DNA from: Orthonyx spaldingii
Lineage: Eukaryota > Chordata > Aves > Passeriformes > Orthonychidae
Reading direction: 5' to 3'
Assembly (NCBI GenBank): GCA_013397795.1
Contig: VZTJ01003846.1
Location: forward strand, 2,589,816 to 2,653,815
Length of the DNA: 64,000 bases
The stretch's first letter is position 1, and every line of letters starts with the position of its first letter. A program made the position numbers and the translations under genes. The notes beneath the pieces were generated by a model. The model saw only the letters and a program-made list of their open reading frames with translations. It was not told the origin of the DNA and ran no database searches. This document shows, piece by piece, positions 1-13,670 of the stretch.

Positions 1-3000
1 ATAAAATAATTCAGATTCCTCTGTTCTCTTATTCAAAGTCCCCATGCTAGATTTTTCTCCAAACACTTTTAGTTGCCCCTGTGCATTTTATGTAGGTCCC
101 ACACACAATCCAATTTTCTACAACAGCAGCAGAGAAAGTTTGTGGTTTAATTTTTAATAATTAATAATTTATTGCCTCTTTTTTTTTTCCTCTTGAGTCT
201 AATCTGGCTTCAAGTCAGGTTTACAACTGCTGTTAAGTGTGCATAACAGTCTGCAGTATACTTCCAGCACTCTGATAACCATTTCTTTTCCCTATAAGGT
301 AAGATTTGCTCTCTCCCCAGTTGGCTTTCTGTTTAGTACAGTTGTATTGGTGGTGGGAATAACTTGGGGTCTGCAGAAAGGAATATCACAAATATCTGTC
401 CCCAAATTCTCACATTAATAGAATGATATCCAAAAGAATATAATGTGTTCCTCTGTTTAACCTGCCTGTTCCACGTTTGTATTCTTCTCCAGCAATAGAC
501 ACTCAAAATACCAGTTCTCAGAGGCAGGGTTACAAAATAGCATTGTCATCACAACAGGCCAAGCTTCAGTGTTCAGCTAAAGGGAAAGAAGGCAGGAGAC
601 TAGGGGCCTTGCTGTGTTTGACTGAATTACCATGAAATAGTATGATGGGATTTCAGATTTCTACCTTACAAATCAGGATTTCAGTCAGTCTAAAGGTATG
701 TCTGAAGTTTTTCTATTTTTAGGAATGGATAGCATTTCTTTCTGGAGCAGATCAAGGTACAGAAAGATATCTTAACCTGGGAAATACATCTTTTCCATTC
801 CTGAGATGAATAGTTTCCCTCGGCCTTTGAGCTTTTTGCAAGAGTTTCAAGTTTGAAATTACCTGTGAGAGGCAGAGGAGTTTTAGATTACAATGTACTT
901 TTTTTTCTCTCTAAGAGAATTTCCATCTATGAAACTAAGGTGACTGGCTGAATTAAATTACGTTGAATTAAAGAAGCTGCTTAAAAAGAGCATTTTATGC
1001 ATACATTTGTGGGATCAGCCCTCTTATTTCCACACTTGTGTTGAAGTTATGGGATACAAGGAATTGAAGCAATGATCCTCTAGGACAGGCTTTCTCTCAT
1101 ACTTGCACCACTAGAAAATCCCTGCTCCTGAGAAGCAGATTTTTAAATTTTGATTTTCAGTGAGAATTATCTCAGGTATGAAGTTACAAATATGGGCCAG
1201 GGATAAATGTTTGTGTTTCCAATCACAGAACTCTTGCCTAGGATGAATTTTTGTGTTCCTAAAAATATAATAAAAATGACAGACTGAATCTTTGAAGGGA
1301 AAGCATAAAAAGAGTTTATTTTTATCCATTGCTTATTTGTCAGTGTGGGAGTTGCCAGGTTATTTTGTACAGTGCATCCTTGCCTTTTTCCTGCCTCTTC
1401 AGTCAAAGGGCCACTTGTTCCTGCTTTAGTGGATAATCACAAGAGACGAACTACTTGTTTTTGTACTATCAAGGACAGGTAATTTTAAAGGATTATTTTA
1501 CATGCAAGCTGTGTTGTATGTTCTTAAAGCAGATTTCTTAAAGCTACTTCTCTATTGTTTCTGATTTGTGTTTTGGAGGTCTTAGGTACTGACTTCACAT
1601 TACAGGGGTTTCTTCTCAGGAATAGAGGCATCTGTTACATTGCATGTAAATATGTAACACGTGTAAGCATATAATAGCATTTAAGTTTTGTACTTCTAAT
1701 GTGGAGTTATTGTGTTTGCTCTGTGGAAGGTACAATAACATAAATGCAAATGAATTGGTGCAAGACTTTATTCCTGAGTTTAATAAGGTAGGGTAATATT
1801 CCATAGTAAAAATTAAGTATCAAAGTAGGAGAAATTATTACAGGTTATGATGGCCTGGGGAGGATAAAATATAACACAATGAAAAGAAAAAGAAGGAAAA
1901 AAACATGGAGGAAGGAGAGTTTGGTAATCTTTAAAAAGCAGGCATTTAAAAGTTGGGTAGTTGGAAAACAAGTAGGAAGAATTGCAAGCAAATGGCAAGC
2001 AGAGGCATGACTCTGTGTGTTGCTTGCTTTATAATCTCATATAAAATACTAAATATACCTTTTTAATATCTATAACTAATGCTTCTGATTTTATGAGCAG
2101 GACTTCAGAGTATTCTTACAAAATCGATGGCATTGCTATACCATGTTAAAAGGGTAAATCTGGCCCAGAGAAGTTAAATTTACTAGTGGTGGTGTAATCA
2201 AGCTTCATTTTGAAAGGGCTGGCTGGCCATTCCTTCATCAGAATGCTCATATGACCTGTAAATATTCAGTATCACAGAGAATTAATGTGAGAGTGTGTGA
2301 TCATCCAAATCCAGTAATGGTTTTGAAACTGTAGGTATGTGACTTGTCCAAATTCAACTGAGTATTTCTGCTTAAGTCTTTTTATTCCTTCTCACACAAA
2401 TCAATACAATAGTTGGTCATTTTTATGAATGCATGTGAATAAGGATGTTTTGAGGTCAATTAGCAGTTATTAGCATATTTTTTTTAATAATTAGCTAATT
2501 CTGTTAAACTAAATACAATTTCAGATATCTCATCTCACCATTGTTTTCTCCAATGAAGACCATTTTAAATTAGCTCATGCTAACTTTAGTATATTAAAAC
2601 CATTTTCATTAGCAAACACAATGACCTTCAATGTTCACCTGAATCACCTGAATTAAAATGGACATTTTTTAAAAAGTTTTAGCTAGAACGAAATAACATA
2701 AATATTGATTTATAAATAATTTCTAGAGTAAATATAAAGAACACTCACTTCTGAGATTATGGTTGCTAGATACAAGAAACCATTGAACATTTTTTTGGTG
2801 GGTTTGTGTTTGGGGATTTTTGTTGTTGTTTAGTTGTTTTTTTAATAAGGTAAATTGCTAAGCAAAGTAGAGTTCAATTAATGGTCTAAAATCTGATCAA
2901 AACTAAGCTGGATTGTCCTGTGTCCAATATTATATGAACGTTCAGAGACTTAAGCTAGTATTTGCATTGGCTTAAAAGTCTGCTTCTTGGAGGTCAGTCA

Positions 3001-5039
3001 CAGTGAGAACATCCATCTTCTCACTAAACTATAAAAATACAATTTTGGAAGCTTCTGTGGTTTGTCTTGTTTTTCTTGGTTTCCTGTGTCTAGCATGCAG
3101 ATTTTGCCAGTGCCAGAATCCTGAAGTGATATCTGTTGGCCAAATTTGTCTGACAATAAAGACCAAGAGACTTTGTCAGTTTTCTTCATGTTAATGTGGG
3201 TTTTACCCACTTTGATTTCACACCATTACTAGCTTCAGGCATGCAAGAACATTATGCTCCTATGTTCTGGTCAGTATTTCAAGACAAATTTCAGCTGGCT
3301 TTAAAGAAGAAAAAGAAATGTAAAAGCACACCTCCTGGCAGTGCTTAGCTGAATAAATATAAACCACATATTTATATCACCATATTTGTACTAGTGCATC
3401 TTTTGCATACCATCAGGTTTCTTTTTTAAACAATTCTTTAAAACATAAAAAATTTTGCAGAACAGATAAGTTATGGTAATCAAAGTGTGGTTTTGGAGTT
3501 GGGGTTTGGGTTTTTTGGCTGCCATTATGCTATTTCCTCAACAAAAATAACATGAAAAGCTCCCCTTCTTTGCACTAGATCCCATTTTGATTTATTTATA
3601 TATTAACCCATCAAGATATCTTCTGCTTATCTGCTTTTTAAGACAGCAGTAACAAGAGGAGAGAAGGAATTTTCTGGAAAAGTTACAATAGTCTGCAGTA
3701 GCAATTCCCCCAAAACTAATGATTATTTGGTCTGTCTTCAAAACAGTCCACTGAAGATTTCTGTAATTTCCCAGGTTGTAGATTATTATTCTAATCTTAT
3801 TTATTCAACCTTGAAGTTAGTTCACTGACGTCATTATTTGTCTTCAAGGCAATAAACACTGACTACTGAACTTTACAGCTATGAATTTCTGTTTCCATTC
3901 CCTCTTTTAAGTTTTAGGCTTGCTTTGTAGTGCTAGCATGAAAGTGCAACAGTAATTTAAAATATACTTGTTTTACCTTTCCTCCTCTATAGCAAAGGAT
4001 AATGTTTGATCTGCAGCCCCACTTTTATTTTCCCTTGCAAAGTTATACAGCTATAATAAGCACCAAGAGACTGTGAGACTACATGCCTGAGAAAGTTCAG
4101 TTTTACCTGAGACTCCCTGACTTCTATGCATCCATGCAGATGTTTAAAAACACCAGCCCAACATGCTGAATTTGTTTCATGTTTGCCCAGTACCAAGTGT
4201 AATAGACCACTGACCTCTGGTTAGTATTTGAAAAACAAAGTCCTTCAAATTCTGGTAGAAAATCTTGTTAAGATCTGTTCCAAATCCTCTTCATAAAATA
4301 CAGCACAATTTAAGGCAACACAGCAAAGTTAAGAGTAGGGGAGGTGTTACCAACTGTTCAAATGAATATTTATACTACACTAGTCTAGGGCATTAACTAT
4401 TTTCATAATCAAATATAAATAGTAAACAACACATTGCTATCTGTGAAGTCTTAGTGCTAATGGTGAGATCCAATTAACAATATTTCAACTGACTTTCATG
4501 AAACAGTGTTTCAGCCTAAAGGTATTGAGAAGTAACAAGGCTTTATTTATACTGTGTAACAGTGCACAGCTCAGAAGGTTTGGGTGCTCTGTGTGTTACT
4601 TGTAGGCAAGGCTCTTAGGAATTCAACTCACTTCCTGTGTCTAGAAAGCTGGGTAATATTTATTGCTATGTTAATTAAACACAAAATAGGATAATTGCCA
4701 TCCATATCTGAAAACCTTGTGAGCTTGCTTGAGGATCTGAAAACAGGGACCATTTTGCACAGTAAATCAGCTTACTCCTGATTTGCTGGCTTGTCTTGTA
4801 ATAAAGAAAAAGACACGTATACAACTTTCTGGCCTTGGAACCTTGATCACAAATCTATACCTGAACCTAGCTTTCATGATGAAAGACTCTCTGAACATAG
4901 GTTTTCAGTTGAACAGTTCAGAAACTTCATAAATGCTGGGAGCTATCATCAAATTTAAGCGAAATAAAGCAGTTCTAGAGTACAAACATTTTATGCAGGG
5001 TGTGTAAAGTACTTCTTTCACTCTCCTTGACACTATCCA
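1..5039. other. Intergenic, AT-rich, no gene seen
   Basis: I see no coding exon on either strand; open frames are all short, without family similarity or a convincing pair of splice sites. A T/G-rich tract lies at about 2791-2850. Around 2160-2380 there are short stretches reminiscent of a MIR-type SINE core, too weak to call. Confidence 0.5.
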
Positions 5040-5215
5040 GTAGCAAGGAGTACTGTTTTGGGCACCATACTTGAAGAAAAATGTAGACACCCTGGAGACA
5101 ATCCAGAGAAAAGTAAGAAGAATGAGCAACAGTCTAGAAGGCAGTATGAGGGAGGGTGGAAGGAATTGGGATTGTTTAGTCTAGAGAAGGGAGGACTAGG
5201 GAAAGATGGGATATC
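5040..5215 (+). repeat. CR1 LINE fragment, old and diverged
   Basis: The sequence follows the 3' part of the CR1 reverse-transcriptase ORF in the sense direction: a block reading ctggagacaatccagagaaa corresponds to the CR1 stretch 'ctggagcgggtccagagaag', and ggattgtttagtctagagaa corresponds to 'gggttgtttagcctggagaag'. It is riddled with substitutions and small indels, so it is an old copy with no coding capacity. Outer limits are approximate. Confidence 0.8.
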
Positions 5216-7227
5216 GGCCCATAACCATGAACACTGTTTCTGCAAAACAGAAAATATCAGCTGTAGATTGTGAGAGAAGTAATGAAAAGAACACAGCAGG
5301 GAAGCTTCAATCTTGTGGCTAAAGTAACTTTCCTTAGAATTGTTAAAGGCTTAATAATGTTTTCTGGCTACATCTCTTTTTCAGTTTAAAAATGGAGTAA
5401 TATCTGCAAAGATGCGAAGCACAAGTGAACTCTGTATATAAGCTGTAACTTCTAGGCCAATTCAGAAGCTTTAACAGTAAACTCGCTAGGATGTCTGGAA
5501 GATTTTATATTAAGCAAGTGCTTGCAGTAAGCCATGCCCACTTAGGATGACAGGTTTGCTGAATACAACCGAGTTGAACATAATTGGTGCTAAGTTTATA
5601 AGTAGCAGTACTCTATTTTCATTTGGATTTTTATTTCGTTTTTCAGATCAGCAAGAAAATCTCCTGGGGTGGTAATGGTTCAATCCCAATTTTTCTTTGA
5701 TTTTTTTTCTTCTTGTGGGCCACTGAACAGAGGCATTCATTTTGCTCATAGTCATAGTACTTAATTTTGTGTAAGATCTGCCCCCTTTCTTTCCTGAGTC
5801 TATGATGTTTCCAGAATTGAAAAGTGGCTTTAGAGACTTTCAAACCAGTTGTTCTGAATCTTTTTGTGTTTAATGAGGAAACTGATTTTCCCTTTTTATG
5901 TCAGTCCTCTTTAATTCTGAATGTTTTGGACCTGAGTTTTCAGCCCTGTGTTCTTGCTCCATTCCTACTCCTTTCTAGGGATCTAAATAATAAATTCACA
6001 AAAGAGTAGCCATGGTAACAGCAAACAAGGTATAAGTAATCCAGGCCATTATGTCTAGATATGCACATTGAAAAATCATAAAAATTGAAGGACAGTTTAG
6101 GCTTATATCCTTCTGAACAGAAACTTGGAACTTTATACTTCCTTTGTGGAGAGGAGTACTTATATTACTCACATTTACTTTATTTGTGCTTCTAGAGACC
6201 TAATAACTCAGAAGACACCATTTACCAGTGATTTGCAAATACGTCTAGTCAGAAAAGAGGATTAAGCTGAGCTCCCCTTCCCAGAGGGCTGCTAGAAATC
6301 ATCAGATATGGCAGGTAGAGGAAGTTATTCCATCACAATTGCATTTTACTTAATGTGTTATATTGGGCCATACCTTCTTAACTCCTTAAGGATGCAAGTT
6401 TTCTGGAGTACTTACCTGCTGGACAGAATGCATAAACATGTAGCTGTCACATACAAATGTAGTGAGGGTAAATTCTGAGTTTCAGTCATTTAGCTTTTAT
6501 AGCTCTCAGTAACAGATTTCAAAGCAACAAAGGTCAACAGTACTGTTCTCATTTTTTAAAAAATAGAAACCGTAAGATTTGGGCTGGCTTGGAGGTTTAG
6601 CCACTGTTCTCCTCTAAACCAGTGAAAGAGTGAAAAATAGCACTTAGGTACTTTGAATCACAGTTCTGCACGAACAAGGAGACAGCTGAAAGCACCTTGA
6701 AAATTACCAGCAATGAAACCTGATCATAAGACTATTAATGCAACCTTCTGCAGTGGGTCACTGATGGTCAGAAAGGAATGATATAAACATATAAGCCCAA
6801 AAGCTTCAATTCATGAGATTGACTGTAAATGTAAAATCAGCTTTTAGGAGGTCTAGGAACACCATTGCCCCTTGATTTATTTTAGGTTCTGCACCAGAAA
6901 AGCTAAACAAGCGGAATCAAATAATAGAGATATGTAAAAGGAAGCAGGAGCGATGTCCAGCCAATTAGAACTCACCCCTAATTCCAGAAACAAATGTTCA
7001 TCTCATTACCCTTCCCTCCTGGCCCTGCTTGCATATAACTAGGTGATAATAAAATATTCTTCAAAAACAGTTACATTTTAGCTGGAGACCAAAGATGCAG
7101 ATTTGTTCTGTACAATGCTAAGTGAATAGATGACACAAGAATGCATCAGTCCGGTGAGTTATATGTCTAAGCCTCCGTTGTCTGGAGTATAACTTATAAA
7201 GCTGCTTCTGCACTTGAGACATGTACC
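5216..7227. other. Intergenic, no gene seen
   Basis: AT-rich DNA between the CR1 fragment and the solo LTR. No recognisable exon, RNA gene or ordered repeat. Confidence 0.5.
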
Positions 7228-7755
7228 TAATACTAACGCAGTCCCGGAGGGAGGTGTGGGGTGGGTGGAAGCTTCTGCTATACCAGGAGTGTCTTGGAGG
7301 CTCCGGAAGACCACTCAGGCCAGTACAGGTGGGTACTGCGCAGACAGCCCTGCCCCTTACCCCAGCTGGTGTTCTGGCATTTATCTTCCTCCCCCCAGCA
7401 AGATGGCTCGAGCGTTACCAGGGTTCAAACAGAAGGCTCAGACGCATGGAGTTCCAAGACGCTTTATTCCTGAGGGTGTCCAGAGGCGAAAGAGACCAAA
7501 TGGCCTTGTGAAACCCTTGTTATAGGGCACTGGCCAGAGGGCAGGGGGCACAGGGGCAGAGAGCGGGGCGGGGGGATACAGAAGGAGCGAGGGATAGGGT
7601 TAGGGGACCGGTTAAGGTTAATGAATATAGGAGCATTAACATATCCAGGTATGGTAACTCAAGGAGAGGCCATTTCGCTTTCCAAGGGGTGGTTTCATAG
7701 AGCAGAGCTGTCCCATCAATGTCCCAGGATGGGCTCAGCTACCCCAACATAATAC
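7228..7755 (-). mobile_element. Solo LTR of an endogenous retrovirus with 6-bp target duplication
   Basis: On the minus strand the element starts TGTTGGGGTAGC (plus end 7749) and continues to 7234. The hexamer taatac lies directly on both sides, at 7228-7233 and 7750-7755, as expected for a target-site duplication. Read on the minus strand it has an LTR layout: a U3-like part, a TATA-like CTATAA (plus 7520-7525), then AATAAA about 55 bp further (plus 7463-7468), then a U5-like part. It is GC- and CpG-richer than its surroundings. The 3' terminus reads ...TTA instead of the canonical CA, consistent with a C-to-T change. There is no gag, pol or env and no second LTR, so it is a solo LTR. A 6-bp duplication is typical of ERVK/alpharetrovirus-like integrases; the family assignment is inference. 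Confidence 0.75.
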
Positions 7756-10700
7756 AGCTGTGGGTGAGGGCATCTGAACATTCTTCAGCTGTGCGTGCAG
7801 GAGGAGTGCAAAAAAAGTTGAATCTCCCACATTTATAGCTGTTGTGAAATGCTGACATGTTCTACCAATCAGCATTAATACTTGAGTTGGTTTTGTGGAT
7901 TTCTTATTTAAATGACACTAATTTAAGTTTGAAGAACTTCAACCTCCTGTTTGTGATGTGGATTTCAATACGAATGTGCGTATGTCTATATATGTGTTGG
8001 AGATGAAGAGGTTGAACTAGAAGTCTTCTGTAGCTCTTAAATACCTTTGGGTCAACCTTTAACTTGCTCATGTATAATTAACTTCTCCAGTGCTGCCTTC
8101 CTGGACAGCGGCAGGCATATGTAGGTAAAAAAGAGTTGACGTACAATGGTTGCTGTAATGCCACTGAATTCATGTATTCTGAAGTTTAATCATCAAGATA
8201 AATACTATAACTTAATTAAAAAGAAAACAAAGGTGACTTCTGAAGTGAGGCAATGGAGTGTATTTTCATGTATGGGATAAACTATTTCAAAGAAATCACT
8301 AGCCAGTGAAATCACTCAATTGGCTCAATTTGTCCTTTTACAAAAATAGATTTGGTGTCGTGCACTGAGAGGTCTATTCCAGTTGTGCTGCAGGAGAATC
8401 CATTATTTATCATGGATTTTTAGGGGGAGGTTTCTTCCAGGACAGATTAAATATTTGGACTTCGGGACTGTGGGAAACCACACATCAGTTAGAATGAACG
8501 TCTGTTGTTTAATTCGGGTATTGACCTGTGTCCTGGGGAGTTGCAGCACTTGAGGACTTTGAATGTCATTCAAACCTACCTTAGCTCTAACCACCAGTCT
8601 TGCCTAGAACCTGACTTGACTGGACCAGAGATTCTGGCTCACAAAGTGTCTGTGCAGCTTGCGGAAGGCAAAATAATCCCTGAAAAGCATGGTAGAAAAG
8701 ATAATTGGTGGGGTCTTATTTGTATCTATGCATGTGGCCCATTGAAGGTGAACTCAGTTTGGTGGAAATGTTAACATTTGGCAGATTTATTTTCAGTCAG
8801 AAATGTATCTTACTTTTCTTTTTTTTCCTTGTGACTATATTTTTTTCAAACAAAACCTTACTACTTTCAATTGTTAAGTGTTTGAAATTCACAAGAAATT
8901 TTGCTTTGAACAAGAAACATTAAAGATGGATGTTTCAAAAATATTTAGGAAAGGTGATATATACTGGGTAACAAGGGAGGTAAATGCTCAACCTAATGCA
9001 TTCTATCAGTGTTATGTAGCACTTATGACATATGAAGGAGAACTCTAGAAAAGGATCTTTTGCCTCAGCTTGACCAGACTGTAAATGTCTGGCCTCATTA
9101 ATCCAGAACGCTAAATTAGCCTATGTTCTAAACTCCCTCTGCTGCATAAGAAGGTATCCTAGGTCATTGTTATGTGGTTACTTTAATCTAGCAGATGTCT
9201 GTACTGCTGCCAGGAAAGATTGGCCTTGTTTTCTCTCCTCTCCAGTAACCTATCACCTTTTGCCTGCTGGTTTCCATGTCCTACCTCTAGTGTGCACATA
9301 GCAGCCTTTTGAATCAGGCCCAAGAACATTGTCTGTTTGAAAACCAGTATCAAGGAAACAAAAAAAGTCAGTGTTCTTGCAAGAAAGTTGTCCATGAGTG
9401 TAAAGGTGGTCATACTGCACTTTTATGGAGCACTGTAGATTTGTACTGAACTGAAATGACCACATAACTTTCTCTTGGTGATTCAGAGAAAATAGCACCT
9501 CGAGCTGAAGAGAGATCAGCTACTCAGAAAATTGAGCTATCATAAATCCCAAGTTCTGCATGAAGATCACTTAGGATCTTCCTTTCAGCATTTCACAGTT
9601 GTAAGTGGAGATGCATACCTATCAGATATGGTACATCAGTAATCCCAGCCCACAAAAGATCAGGATACATATCTGCCTTTTTTATTGAAAGGGCTTTTGC
9701 CACCAACCTAGAGACTGTCCTGGAGTTGATGTAGCAATGTCCTTCCATGGTGGCTAAAGGTGCAATAACTCTGCAAAGGGAGGCATCCCAGATTGCCTGG
9801 GACAGACCTGGTGTGAGGTGGAGTATGATGCCCTTGTCAGCCAATTTTGATGTTTCTTTGGGAAGAGAGACCGGAGTTCTGCTCTAGCATAAAGCTTACA
9901 TGTTTCTTAGTAAATAGGATGTGGTGAAAGCAAGAATAAAAAGTAGATATGAAAAAAATATAAACTTAAGTTTATACTGCCAAAGGTCAAGTGGCCATAA
10001 AAGTTTCTGTACTGCAAACTGCACCTGAGACATTCTAAAATCCTTTGTAGATAAGATTTAAACTCAATAAGATATCTTAAGGAAACCCAGATAGCCATCT
10101 TGAATGAGGGACTGAGATAAAGTTTTTATTATTATTCTGCTCTACACCATCAAAACGGGCATTGGAGCAGGAAGAGAAAAAACAATAGGTCAAAATCTTG
10201 TGGACATCAGCAGTTAAATGTAGAGGTGTGTTTGACACTGTCCCTGTAATAAATATGGACAAACCCAGCCTAATTCTATAATAGTCTCAAGATATGTCTT
10301 CCCTGCCTCTTAGGAAATGCAGGCTGGCAAAGCTCATTCCACATCAGTTAGGATTTATTTCAATTTGAGTCACTTTTTCTGCCACAGCAATGCACAACTG
10401 ATATGTATGATTTTATTTATGCTATGTAATCAAATTACTGCTCTTATAACTCTGCTGCATATCCCACAACACTTTTGCAGGAGGCATGATTCATCTCAAC
10501 AGGCTTAGCTAGTGAAACTCTTCAAGTTACTGTGCATGAAACAGGACAGAGGACATTTTGAGACTGGAATAAGGCCAGGAATAGCAGCTGTCACTAAGAC
10601 AGTATAGTGAGATTTGATTTCTCACACAGAGCAAACCAAAGCAAATTCAATTTCCAAGAACTTTTGAGTTTACAGACTAGTTAAAAAATACTGAACTAGA

Positions 10701-12639
10701 AAGCATATACTAATTTTAGATTAAAACTGGCTTGTCTTTTCTGGCGTGGTTCAATGAGAACATTTTGCTTTGTAAGTAGGGCAAAGTTTCCATGCGTAGG
10801 CTGGCAGATACAGCTGCTGGGAGTTATCTGGAAGATTCAGAAAGGAGGAAAGCTGACAGGGAGAAGCTGGGGTGTGTATCAGCACATCAGGTTCAGGACT
10901 CAGAGGGTCAAGGGGTTACTCTGCTGATTTATTGCTGGGGCTTAAGTTGAAAGTCACAGCAGCTGAGACTTGTGTTTGCTTCACTTTTACTACTCCCACT
11001 TTTGTGCCCTCAACTCCAATTTGAGGAATCCAGTAATATCAGGGAGAAAGATGTGTTTGAAAGTAGTAAGAATATAATAAAGAGAAATCTGTAGATAGGA
11101 ACAAATCAGATGATAATGTGAACATATGAGGAATTACAGTTCTGGTTGAAGAGAATTTGTATCTGAGAGTCATGGACTACAAGGAAGAAACCATTTCAGA
11201 GGAAAGTATTTTCTGGTTCCACCTGTTCGGGGTGAAAATTCTCCCCACATTATTCTGTTTTGTGTATCTTCTAAGTATCTGTGTGATAACCAGACTGGTT
11301 GAGTGGTCTTTTGCATCATGATCATCAATGCACAGTTCCTGTCTTTTAGTCCCTTCCTTAGTTTTCTTTCTGTGAAAGGATGAGGTTAATGCTTCTCCAT
11401 TCCAGCTAATAGGGCTGTGGCTTGTGAGGAGCTCACACAAAAATGCACCTGTAATAATTGGCTGTGCTGAAGCTGTCAGAGAAGAAGGAACAGAGCATGT
11501 AGCTATGTGTGTACTTGTATGTTTAAAAGGTGATAATGAGCATGGCCATTACAAGACCATGGAGGCAGGATTGTCATGTAAGCAATTGTATTTTCCCTTG
11601 GGCAGTTTACATCTGCTGGTTTTCTCTGCAAGAGAAATCATCTTACATAAAAGTAATATGTTTTGCTTTTTGTATAAAATCAACACACCATTTTTCATAT
11701 TTGAGTAGGCACAAGCTATTAAGCAGAAAAAACCAGAACATTACCCCCCCAGTTTATCTCTCCAACCCAGGTATTTTAACATGCCATGTCAGTCCTGATC
11801 TCTAGAGTTGGCATGGGAAAATAGAAATGTTAAATGACGTGTTTTTTCTGGATGGCCCCAAGATCATCCTAACAAATGAGGGCAAACTATTCCTCATCTC
11901 TTAGCTTTCAGATGTCGGTGCATCTGGGCAGTAGGAGAGTGATAATCTCCCTCTGGGGCCATGACTGGAAGAGAAGACCAAGTCATACCTCAGATTTTAC
12001 CAACAGGACACACATGGTGAATCCATCTGATGCAGCTAGCTATGTGCTTGAACCCTTTCTGCCCTTTGACATTGTATAATAATGTTGCATGTTGAAAAGG
12101 GAATGAAAGATATAATTAAAATATTAGTGCATCAAAACAAGCAATTCAAGATTAAATATGTGCAATAAAACTTTGTATGTATTTTCATTCTTCCATTTTT
12201 TTCCACATCCATCTATTTTCTTCTTGCTAGTTTTCACATAGATGTAAACATAATACAAAGTCTTTGGTAGTCATCTTACCATTGAACAGTGGTAAGGCTT
12301 CATTAACACTAACTGAGGTTTTGAACTACAGCTTGCCCTTTCAGAAAATATCCACTCTGGATTTAAAAATTCCTAAAGAAAGAAAATACATGATTTTTAA
12401 CAGCTTTCCCCTGTGTTCATAACCTTTACCAAAGCTAAAAAATCTCTCTGAGTATAGTCCTGCTTCATTTAGTTCCAATGCCTATCTACCGGACCTTGTC
12501 ATATGTTCATCTGCTGGACTGAAGAATCCATTATCACTTCTTCCTGCCTAAACTATTAAGGATTTAAAAAGAGTAGTTTAGCCATCTATTATCCATAGGT
12601 AAAGTAGGTGGGTTTTTTTCCTAACACCTGCATCATTCT
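7756..12639. other. Intergenic, no gene seen
   Basis: Plain AT-rich DNA. Short open frames on both strands (for example 9593-9844 minus) lack family similarity and splice context. No tRNA-like or other RNA gene noticed. Confidence 0.5.
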
Positions 12640-13000
12640 CTTGGCAATTCTTTAAACTTTCTCCAAGTTGCAACATCAATCCTGAATTGTACTCACTAGA
12701 CTGAGTGTAGCAGAAGTCATTCCATTGCCAGGCGCAGAAGGAAAGTTAAAATTCTTCTCCCTGTACACATATCCAAGGATTGTATTAGCCTTTTTTATGA
12801 CTGGCAACACATGGTGGCTACCATGTGATTATTCTCATATTCTTCTACAAGACAAGGCCCAGTAGCATCTCCTATAATTACAGCTATAGTTGGATTTTAT
12901 ATGTGGCTGTTCTGTTACAACTGTATGTGCTCACCTTCACGGCACCCAATAGCAGTGATCTGACCTTCACTTATCGCTGTCTGTTGCCCTGTAAAATATT
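12640..13000. repeat. Ancient CR1/L3-type LINE remnant (part 1)
   Basis: Phrases such as caatcctgaattgtactca, followed by attagccttttttatgactggcaac, match the pattern of the ancient CR1-L3 group seen across sauropsids (a run meaning 'gaattgt...cacagtactcc...' then 'tttgcttttttggcaac...'). Highly degraded; recognised by eye, so subfamily and strand are left open. Confidence 0.45.
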
Positions 13001-13329
13001 TACATTTTGTGATACTTCTCAATCATTGTTACTCTAATTGCAATTGTGCCATTGTGTTTCTTTCTGAATACTTCTAGAATCCAGATAGAGAAGTTCCATG
13101 TTTCAAATGAAGAACACTATGGGGAGGTGGGTAGGGTCTGAAAAGCCCTTTTCTAATACATGAGTAATCTGTGGCATATGGGCATTAACATTCTTCCCCT
13201 TCCTTTTCAAAAAGCCTTTCATTTGTTAGGAATATCATGTCCCTTTTCGAGCATTTTCTTCTTGAGGCTAAAGCACCTCAGTTCATGCAACTTTTGTCAC
13301 ACTAAATTTCTCCTCCTCATCAATAATCT

Positions 13330-13670
13330 TTGCATTCTCAGGTATTTCATATTCTTCTTGGTGTACAGTGCCTAAACCATGCAGAATATTTCAGATGAAG
13401 CCCTATTGTTGAGTGCAGCACAGAACAGGCTTATTTCACACATCTTGCAGGCTCTACTCTTGGTTAGAAATCTCAACGTTGTGTTTGCTTTTTTCACAAC
13501 AGCATGGTAGTGTTGACTTCTGCTTAGCTTGTGATTCAGTATATTCCATGAACTCTTAAGAAAAAATGCCATGAGGCACTTGTTTTCCACCCTATATTTA
13601 TGTAGCTGATTATTCTTGTCCTAATGTAGGGCTTTACATTTATCCCTCTTGAATAGTACCCAGGCAGTGA
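13330..13670. repeat. Ancient CR1/L3-type LINE remnant (part 2)
   Basis: A better-preserved second stretch of the same kind: gtgtttgcttttttcacaac, then agcatggtagtgttgacttc, and later ctaatgtagggctttacatt leading into 'tatccctcttgaa'. This word order is that of old CR1/L3 copies in reptiles and birds. It may belong to the same insertion as the part at 12640, split by later sequence, or be an independent copy. Confidence 0.55.

Noticed and set aside
7214..7525. 103-codon plus-strand frame
   Set aside because: It lies within the solo LTR, antisense to it, and is explained by its GC-rich composition.
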